A DNA stretch of 9,564 nt, taken from Clostridiales bacterium UBA4959 (lineage in GTDB: Bacteria > Bacillota > Clostridia > Oscillospirales > CAG-272). The position numbers and the translations under genes are program-made. The stretch covers positions 2,124 through 11,687 of the forward strand of contig DHAH01000087.1 of NCBI GenBank assembly GCA_002397345.1, in the 5' to 3' direction. Every line of letters starts with the position of its first letter. Within the stretch, counting starts at the first letter, position 1. The notes under the pieces were generated by a model that ran no database searches, was not told the DNA's origin, and saw only the letters and a program-made list of their open reading frames with translations. Positions 5,431 to 9,564 of the stretch are shown here, piece after piece.

Positions 5431-5775
5431 CTATTTTGACGCTGTATCATACAGCAGGTTCATCACCACCTTGCTGCTGCCGCTGGCGAGCGCGTCCATA
5501 TCCGATTTTCCTTCCTCGACCAGCTTTGTCAGCGTTGTTCCTGATATAAACAGCTTCGCCCATGATGGCAGCATCCGGTAGATCGCCTCGAGCACCGACG
5601 ATTTTTTAATCTCGCCCGTACCGCCGCCAAATGTCAGCTCCGCGTCGACGCACAGCGCGAGCACAATTTGACGTATTTTCGCGATCTGACCGCGCCGCGC
5701 AAAGTAGATGCAGGCAATGAACGCGCAAATCAGCGAGAGGATAAAATCGAGGTTGTCCATAATAAAATCAAGCAT
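5431..5775 (-). CDS. Phage-type holin, LLH family-like
   Basis: The 114-residue protein has one membrane segment at about 9-25 (LDFILSLICAFIACIYF), then basic residues (ARRGQIAK) as an inside anchor, then a soluble domain. The soluble part contains DAELTFGGGTGEIKKSSVLE (44-63) and LPSWAKLFISGTTLTKLVEEG (69-89), close to the C-terminal domain of LL-H-type phage holins (GSGTGxxKK followed by LPxxxKxFI). A holin would open the membrane to let the neighbouring GH25 enzyme, which has no signal peptide, reach the wall. AAGGGGAG lies five bases upstream of the ATG. It is last of the lysis genes in transcription order and is separated from the endolysin gene by a terminator, so it probably has its own promoter. 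Confidence 0.65.
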   Translation of the reverse strand: MLDFIMDNLDFILSLICAFIACIYFARRGQIAKIRQIVLALCVDAELTFGGGTGEIKKSSVLEAIYRMLPSWAKLFISGTTLTKLVEEGKSDMDALASGSSKVVMNLLYDTASK

Positions 5776-5797
5776 AAAAACTCCCCTTAACAGTTAT

Positions 5798-5826
5798 TTA
5801 ATAATTGCGATATAATTTATGCACAA
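5798..5826 (-). promoter_or_regulatory. Weak promoter candidate for the holin gene
   Basis: On the minus strand TTGTGC (5821-5826), 17 bases, TATTAA (5798-5803). Both boxes depart from consensus. It is proposed because a terminator separates the holin from the gene upstream. The surrounding sequence is AT-rich, so a chance match is possible. Confidence 0.3.
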
Positions 5827-5847
5827 AGTTCTTTAAATATTCTTTTT

Positions 5848-5870
5848 AAAAAGAGTCGGTTAACCGACCC
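5848..5870 (-). terminator. Terminator of the endolysin gene
   Basis: In the minus-strand RNA GGGTCGG (5870-5864) pairs with CCGACTC (5859-5853, one G-U) around TTAA, followed by TTTTT (5852-5848). GTCGGTTAACCGAC is a perfect 14-bp palindrome at the DNA level. It lies 34 bases after the endolysin stop. Confidence 0.75.
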
Positions 5871-5903
5871 GCTTCTGCTGTGTTGCTTGCCATCAGCCGC
5901 GAT

Positions 5904-6821
5904 TTAAATCTTACGCAGATCATCGGCGTTCACCGCCGCTGTTACCGCTTTACCGCCCCCGATAACGACGCATTTGCCCGCGGCGCTGATAACGTCGTAT
6001 GCTTTATGATAAACCACAAACGTACCGCCCCCGTAGACTTTACCCCGCTTAACGCCGCCGGAAACGGTGGTATTAACCACCCCAACCTTATCGCCTGTTT
6101 TATAAACCGGATTTGTGTTTGCCTGCGGCGAATTTATCGGCGGTGCTGTATTTTTCAATGCCTGAAGCTGTACATAGCCGTAGTTTAAATCAACATTGCC
6201 TTTTATGCCGTTCACGGCGCCTAACCCTATCTGCCATATCGCCGGCTTACCCCACTTTGTATTTACATTGGCTGCGTTTATATCGCCATGGGTGATCGCT
6301 TTACCCGCGCCGAGCGGCCAGGATGCCAGCCACAAAGAATAACCGCGCAGCTCCGTGAAATTAAGCCGCGAGGTTATATAATCGACGTTGGTGTATATAC
6401 CGGCTGTATAACCCGCAGCCCTCACCCGATCGCAAAATGCCTTGTGAATTTCGGTACGCAGCGCGTTAGTGTAAACGACTCCTTTTTTTATGCCGTAGAC
6501 CTCGGAATCATATTCGAAATCAAAATAAATCGGTAAACTGCCGATGTACGGCAAATTGCCGATGTATTTCTTAACCAGCGAGCAGCAGTGAGTAGCTTCC
6601 TCGGCCGCCTTAACCGCACTTGTCGCGTATGAAAAATAATAAACCGCGACCGGCATTCCCACCGCAGCCGCGCCCTTCATATTGGCGTCAAACTGCATAT
6701 CGGGCAGGAGCCCGTAACCGGCGCGGATCACCGCGAAATCGATACCGGAGCCGGCTTTCACCGCCTGCCAGTCGATAACGCCATTGTTATGCGATACATC
6801 TATACCTTTAAACATTGTCAT
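5904..6821 (-). CDS. GH25 endolysin (N-acetylmuramidase) with C-terminal wall-binding-like domain
   Basis: The 305-residue enzyme is predicted to cut the MurNAc-GlcNAc bond of peptidoglycan. Residues 1-215 are a GH25 barrel: FKGIDVSHNNGVIDW (4-18, D8), FAVIRAGYG (29-37), VAVYYFSYA (58-66), IYFDFEYD (98-105, catalytic D101 and E103), AGIYTN (140-145), IWQIG (195-199) and VDLN (210-213). After a short linker (TAPPINSPQANTNP), residues 239-305 form an SH3-like module (GDKVGVV, then YDVISAAGKCVVI, then VTAAVNADDLRKI) of the type found at the end of phage lysins in gut Clostridia. No signal peptide, so export depends on a holin. ATG 6821 overlaps the upstream stop as ATGA; ATG 6815 with AAGGA is also possible. 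Confidence 0.93.
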   Translation of the reverse strand: MTMFKGIDVSHNNGVIDWQAVKAGSGIDFAVIRAGYGLLPDMQFDANMKGAAAVGMPVAVYYFSYATSAVKAAEEATHCCSLVKKYIGNLPYIGSLPIYFDFEYDSEVYGIKKGVVYTNALRTEIHKAFCDRVRAAGYTAGIYTNVDYITSRLNFTELRGYSLWLASWPLGAGKAITHGDINAANVNTKWGKPAIWQIGLGAVNGIKGNVDLNYGYVQLQALKNTAPPINSPQANTNPVYKTGDKVGVVNTTVSGGVKRGKVYGGGTFVVYHKAYDVISAAGKCVVIGGGKAVTAAVNADDLRKI

Positions 6822-7066
6822 CCTTTCCTTTCATGTTCCATCCCGTGTTCGATTGATGAAATACGGACCTCGTGATTTTCGAGCCTCCCACACATCATTT
6901 TATGCTCGCTTATGTTCATTTGCCTGTCCTCACCCACCGATTTATCCAGTGACGCCAGCGTCACATCCAGCCGCGTCAGTGTGTGAACGAGCTTTGCAAG
7001 CACTCCACCGAGCGTCACCCCCGCTCCGCACATCGCAATGATACCAAGCACTATCTCCCAAGTCAT
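6818..7066 (-). CDS. Small membrane/coiled-coil protein of phage lysis cassette type
   Basis: The 82-residue product has an N-terminal membrane segment (residues 3-25, WEIVLGIIAMCGAGVTLGGVL minus the ends) followed by a charged helical tail with heptad-like spacing (LTRLDVTLASLDKSV, then EHKMMCGRLENHEVRISSIEHGMEHE). Proteins of this shape, usually annotated hypothetical or holin-like, precede lysins in many Clostridia phages. A second holin, a spanin-like adaptor or a lysis timer are all possible. GGAGGG lies seven bases before the ATG at 7066. Its TGA overlaps the endolysin ATG by four bases (ATGA), so the two are translationally coupled. It is first in the cassette. Confidence 0.6.
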   Translation of the reverse strand: MTWEIVLGIIAMCGAGVTLGGVLAKLVHTLTRLDVTLASLDKSVGEDRQMNISEHKMMCGRLENHEVRISSIEHGMEHERKG

Positions 7067-7125
7067 AAAACCGCCCTCCCGTAAAATAAATTACGCGCCG
7101 AGTGCAGTTCCCACACCCGTCGCGC

Positions 7126-7143
7126 ATGATAACATTATATCAT
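7126..7143 (-). promoter_or_regulatory. Extended -10 promoter and overlapping dyad of the lysis cassette
   Basis: On the minus strand TGATATAAT gives a perfect -10 (7134-7139) with a TGn extension; the -35 region is poor. The same bases form an inverted repeat ATGATA-ACATTA-TATCAT (7126-7143) directly over the -10 box, a position suited to a repressor. The predicted start is about 60 bases before the first cassette gene. Confidence 0.55.
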
Positions 7144-7417
7144 AGATTTTATCGGAAGTCGTCCCTTGTTTGTCCCATGTTTTATCCCGCTTTTATCCGC
7201 TCCGCAAGCTTGTTCGCGTGCAGCTCAACAAAAATAATTTCCCATAAGCAAAAATGCTTTTGCCCGGATGAGAGCCGTAACCGCATCTGTTATTCCACTC
7301 CCACTTTTTACTCCCATCGTTGCTCCCACCTTTTACTTGTATTCGGTTATGTTTTATTGTATTTGCAATCAAGCTAAACCGTTGTTTTATTGTTATAACA
7401 TACGTATATCAACACGT
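7144..7417. other. Intergenic stretch without a supported gene
   Basis: No frame here has convincing start signals. It holds three CTCCCA hexamers at 7298, 7311 and 7323 (steps of 13 and 12), a looser set of TCCC triplets spaced by T-rich pieces at 7160-7190, and a short AAGCA-AAAA-TGCTT hairpin at 7246-7259. It separates the lysis cassette from tRNA-Lys and is where a lost integrase or an attachment region would be expected, but no duplicated piece of the tRNA 3' end is visible. Confidence 0.5.
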
Positions 7418-7464
7418 AAAAAACCAGTGCGATAAACTAAAAGATAGCCTATCGCACTGGTTTT
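7418..7464 (-). terminator. Strong terminator of tRNA-Lys
   Basis: AAAACCAGTGCGATA (7420-7434) and TATCGCACTGGTTTT (7450-7464) are a perfect 15-bp stem with a 15-base loop. The minus-strand RNA ends TTTTTT. The stem starts six bases beyond the tRNA CCA end. Confidence 0.9.
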
Positions 7465-7469
7465 ATATT

Positions 7470-7545
7470 TGGTGCTCCTGCGGAGAGTCGAACTCCGGAC
7501 AACTTGATTAAAAGTCAAGTGCTCTGCCAACTGAGCTACAGGGGC
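7470..7545 (-). tRNA. tRNA-Lys (anticodon TTT)
   Basis: The 76-base minus-strand gene folds as a normal cloverleaf with encoded CCA. D arm GCTC-AGTTGGCA-GAGC; anticodon stem CTTGA/TCAAG with loop CTTTTAA, so the anticodon is TTT (lysine); T arm CGGAG-TTCGACT-CTCCG. The acceptor strands GCCCCTG and CAGGAGC pair at six of seven positions, with a C3-A70 mismatch. It is flanked by its own promoter and terminator. Confidence 0.95.
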
Positions 7546-7549
7546 AAAC

Positions 7550-7577
7550 ATATCCCGCCCCGCAAAGGGCGGGATAT
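7550..7577. repeat. Perfect hairpin in the tRNA-Lys precursor leader
   Basis: ATATCCCGCCC (7550-7560) and GGGCGGGATAT (7567-7577) form a perfect 11-bp stem with a 6-base loop, ending four bases before the mature tRNA 5' end. It may guide RNase processing of the precursor, or end read-through from ftsZ, though only TTT follows on the minus strand. Confidence 0.6.
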
Positions 7578-7632
7578 AAATTTCATTGATTCAATTTACT
7601 TTTAACTGACATCTCTCTCAAAACGCTTTGCT

Positions 7633-7661
7633 ATTATACCACACGCGCGGCGATTTGTCAA
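7633..7661 (-). promoter_or_regulatory. Perfect consensus sigma-A promoter of tRNA-Lys
   Basis: On the minus strand TTGACA (7656-7661), exactly 17 bases, then TATAAT (7633-7638). All 12 box positions are consensus, as expected for a stable RNA gene. The leader to the mature tRNA is about 80 bases. Confidence 0.93.
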
Positions 7662-7670
7662 GATAAATCT

Positions 7671-7704
7671 TTGCGTTATACGCAATTTCACGCGAAAATC
7701 GCGT
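7671..7704 (-). terminator. Tandem small hairpins after ftsZ (weak terminator candidate)
   Basis: ACGCGA-AAA-TCGCGT (7690-7704) begins three bases beyond the ftsZ stop and is followed by TTGCG-TTATA-CGCAA (7671-7685). On the minus strand no T-run follows, so termination is doubtful and ftsZ transcripts may continue into tRNA-Lys. Confidence 0.3.
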
Positions 7705-7706
7705 TT

Positions 7707-8918
7707 TTATTTGCCGTAAGGATCCTGTTTGCGCGTTTTCTTGAGAATATTCATTATATCGTCGAAATCGCTGTCAGAAATGCCGTTGTCGACGCCTTCT
7801 TCTTTTTCCGGTTCCGGCTCGGCGTTCTTCGGATCAGGTTTGGCGCCGCCGCGCGCCTGCTGTGCCTGCTGCGACTGCGCGGTGAATTTCCCGCCGCCTA
7901 TTCGCGTAAGCGACTCGGGCTTTTTAGGGTCAGCTTTTGCCGCCGCGTTGTGCTCCTCATTTGCTGTGTCGAATCCGGTCGCGATGACGGTAATATTTAT
8001 CGTATCCTCGAGCGTGTTGTCGAATACTGCGCCCCAAATGATCGTCGCGTCGGGGTGCGCTTCGTTGGTTATAATCGTCGAGGCAGTATCGACTTCCTCA
8101 AGTCCTATGTCAGGGGACGCCGTTATGTTGAGCACTATGCCGCGCGCGCCTGAGATCGTTGTTTCAAGCAGCGGGCTGGTGATAGCGAGCTTCGCCGCTT
8201 CCTCCGCTTTGTCCTTGCCCGACGCGGAGCCGATACCCATATGAGCCGCTCCCGCGTTCTGCATGACGGCGGTCAGGTCGGCGAAGTCGAGGTTGATAAG
8301 ACCGGGTACGTTTATTAAATCGGATACGCCCTTAACGCCGCGCTGCAGCACATTATCCGCTTCGGAGAACGCGTTTTGAAGCGTGATACGCGTCTCGGAG
8401 ATCTGTTTCAAACGCTCGTTGGGGATTATGATCAGCGAGTCAACGCAGTCACGCAAACGGCTTATACCCGCCTCGGCGGCTTCCATGCGTTTACGGCCCT
8501 CGAAAAGGAAGGGCTTGGTGACGATACCGATCGTGAGGATATCAAGCTCGCGCGCGATTTTCGCGATTACAGGAGCCGCACCCGTACCGGTGCCGCCCCC
8601 CATGCCCGTGGTGATGAACACCATGTCCGCGCCCTTCAGCGCGCCGACGATCTCGTCAGTGCTCTCCTCCGCCGCGCGCGCCCCGATGTCGGGATTTGCG
8701 CCCGCGCCATGACCCTTCGTTATTTTTTCACCGATAGGAATTTTATGCGAAGCGGCGGACTGCATGAGCGCCTGCTTATCTGTGTTGATCGCAATGAATT
8801 CAACGCCGCGAATATTTGTTTCGATCATTCTGTTGATCGCGTTGTTTCCGCCGCCGCCAACGCCTACTACCTTGATATTAATGCCGCTTTCATAATTTTC
8901 CTCAAGCTCGAAAGGCAT
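7707..8918 (-). CDS. ftsZ: Cell division protein FtsZ
   Basis: The 403-residue tubulin-like GTPase assembles into the Z ring at midcell. Residues 16-25 ([10 protein letters not shown]) bind nucleotide, 104-113 ([10 protein letters not shown]) hold the tubulin signature loop, and NLDFAD (209-214) is the T7 synergy loop with D211 for GTP hydrolysis in the next subunit. The globular core ends near 317, followed by a proline-, glutamate- and glutamine-rich linker to about 378. The C-terminal peptide [12 protein letters not shown] (381-392) would bind partners such as SepF or FtsA; it lacks the usual IPxFLR wording but keeps the acidic-then-hydrophobic-then-basic layout. AGGAGG (8927-8932) precedes the ATG at 8918. 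It follows ftsQ with no ftsA between and has its own promoter. Confidence 0.97.
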   Translation of the reverse strand: MPFELEENYESGINIKVVGVGGGGNNAINRMIETNIRGVEFIAINTDKQALMQSAASHKIPIGEKITKGHGAGANPDIGARAAEESTDEIVGALKGADMVFITTGMGGGTGTGAAPVIAKIARELDILTIGIVTKPFLFEGRKRMEAAEAGISRLRDCVDSLIIIPNERLKQISETRITLQNAFSEADNVLQRGVKGVSDLINVPGLINLDFADLTAVMQNAGAAHMGIGSASGKDKAEEAAKLAITSPLLETTISGARGIVLNITASPDIGLEEVDTASTIITNEAHPDATIIWGAVFDNTLEDTINITVIATGFDTANEEHNAAAKADPKKPESLTRIGGGKFTAQSQQAQQARGGAKPDPKNAEPEPEKEEGVDNGISDSDFDDIMNILKKTRKQDPYGK

Positions 8919-9031
8919 GTTATATATCCTCCTGAAATCGTTTCTTAAAAATCATAAAAATATCTTTATTTTATATAATACGACTGTTGTGGCGCGCTGT
9001 TTTTTTATAAAACCATTCAAATTAAAAACGC

Positions 9032-9061
9032 GTCATATATATGATAATATTTTTATACGAA
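9032..9061. repeat. 30-bp AT-rich element, copy 2 (ftsZ promoter)
   Basis: Same plus-strand sequence as 4068-4097 at 28 of 30 positions (GTCATATATATG, ATAA, TATTTTTATACGAA). Here it covers the -10 box and most of the spacer of the minus-strand ftsZ promoter, so it faces the opposite way relative to transcription from the rtcB copy. TCATATATATGA inside it is a 12-bp palindrome. Confidence 0.6.
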
Positions 9062-9069
9062 TTTTGCAA
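9041..9069 (-). promoter_or_regulatory. Probable sigma-A promoter of ftsZ
   Basis: On the minus strand TTGCAA (9064-9069), 17 bases, TATCAT (9041-9046). It would give ftsZ a leader of about 115 bases, AT-rich, with no clear operator besides the 30-bp element. Read-through from ftsQ is also likely because no terminator is visible after ftsQ. Confidence 0.55.
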
Positions 9070-9120
9070 TACTTTTTTGTAATATATTTTTATATTTATG
9101 TGAAATTCAGCTTATTTTAT

Positions 9121-9564
9121 TTAATCCGCGATTTTAAACAGCTCGTTTTCCAGCGTGACTACCGCGCTGTCGGTATATTCGACACTGATTTGCGCCGCCT
9201 CATCGCCCTTAAGCGACGTATCGATTATCGCCTTGGCGAACTTCAATTTAGTCGGAATGTTTTCTTTGTCGCCGAGCATAATTTTGTACTTTCCGCCGCC
9301 GCAGATTATCTGAATGGAAAATTTGTCGGAAAAATCTATATAATCGACCGAGTCGTACATATCCCACAGTCTTATATCGGTCATCAGATTCTGCGCGAAC
9401 TTGAAATTTAATCCCCTGCGGAATTTCAGCGTCCCGCTGACAACGCAGTAACTCAGCTCCGGCACGGCAATATATTTGATACCGGGATTTAAAGCTATCA
9501 GCTCGTCCGCGCTGTCCGAGCGACCCAGCACGCGCAGGTCGGGCGACAATGTGTAATATTCGCC
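9121..9564 (-). CDS. ftsQ: Cell division protein FtsQ/DivIB, C-terminal 147 residues (runs off the window)
   Basis: The frame is open to the window edge and stops with TAA at 9121-9123; the N-terminal cytosolic tail, membrane anchor and POTRA domain lie outside. The visible part fits the extracellular beta domain of FtsQ/DivIB: it begins GEYYTLSPDLRVLGR, the strand pair that follows the family's ExG-like turn, and continues with IALNPGIKYIAVPEL, a helix (FKFAQNLMTDIRLW), a strand rich in I and D (DYIDFSDKFSIQIICGGGKYKIMLGD) and the helix with the following strand (KLKFAKAIID, then AQISVEYTDSAVVT). The protein would sit in the divisome with DivIC and FtsL. The assignment gains from position directly before ftsZ. 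Confidence 0.8.
   Translation of the reverse strand, partial: GEYYTLSPDLRVLGRSDSADELIALNPGIKYIAVPELSYCVVSGTLKFRRGLNFKFAQNLMTDIRLWDMYDSVDYIDFSDKFSIQIICGGGKYKIMLGDKENIPTKLKFAKAIIDTSLKGDEAAQISVEYTDSAVVTLENELFKIAD

Noticed and set aside
7182..7286. 34-codon minus-strand frame ending ELHANKLAERIKAG
   Set aside because: The end faintly recalls the tail of an integrase, but there is no good ribosome site at the ATG and no integrase motif. It is too short to support.
7470..7492. Phage attachment site at the tRNA-Lys 3' end
   Set aside because: I looked for a second copy of the tRNA 3' segment on the other side of the lysis cassette and found none.
8376..8948. 190-codon plus-strand frame opposite ftsZ
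   Set aside because: It mirrors ftsZ codons; no promoter or ribosome site is visible and the product resembles nothing.
1..9564. CRISPR array, insertion sequence or rRNA
   Set aside because: No regularly spaced identical repeats, no transposase-like frame with terminal repeats and no rRNA-like sequence were seen.

Overview
The window looks like chromosomal DNA of a spore-forming, low-to-mid GC Firmicute, probably Clostridia of the Oscillospirales/Ruminococcaceae kind. This is inferred from a SpoVT-type sporulation regulator, AGGAGG-type ribosome sites, consensus sigma-A promoters, a BioY transporter, a DUF503 (YlxP) protein and a division cluster end with ftsQ directly followed by ftsZ. No gene in it requires a mobile-element explanation except a three-gene phage-type lysis cassette.

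Left part (1-2140). Two transcription units diverge from the gap 461-564. To the left, a near-perfect promoter drives a 36-residue peptide gene (too small for most gene callers), an imperfect terminator-like hairpin and then a class I SAM-dependent methyltransferase that runs off the edge. To the right, a second consensus promoter with a 17-bp dyad just after the expected transcript start drives an alpha/alpha-toroid (terpenoid-cyclase-like) protein that overlaps a cysteine-rich protein of unknown function; the unit ends in an intrinsic terminator.

Middle part (2140-5380). bioY (biotin S component) is preceded by an unusually structured leader. It converges with a DUF503 gene on a shared bidirectional terminator. 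spoVT reads leftwards to its own terminator. It diverges from rtcB (RNA ligase), which has a consensus promoter and a possible 14-codon leader ORF overlapping its start codon.

Right part (5431-9564), all on the minus strand. From right to left: the C-terminal part of ftsQ/divIB, ftsZ with its own promoter, tRNA-Lys(TTT) with a perfect consensus promoter, a hairpin leader and a strong terminator, then a lysis cassette made of a small membrane/coiled-coil protein, a GH25 endolysin and an LLH-type holin. No integrase, capsid or tail genes accompany the cassette.

The best leads are the hidden peptide gene next to the methyltransferase, a 30-bp element (28/30 identical) present at both the rtcB and ftsZ promoters, the structured bioY leader, and the phage-free lysis cassette beside tRNA-Lys.
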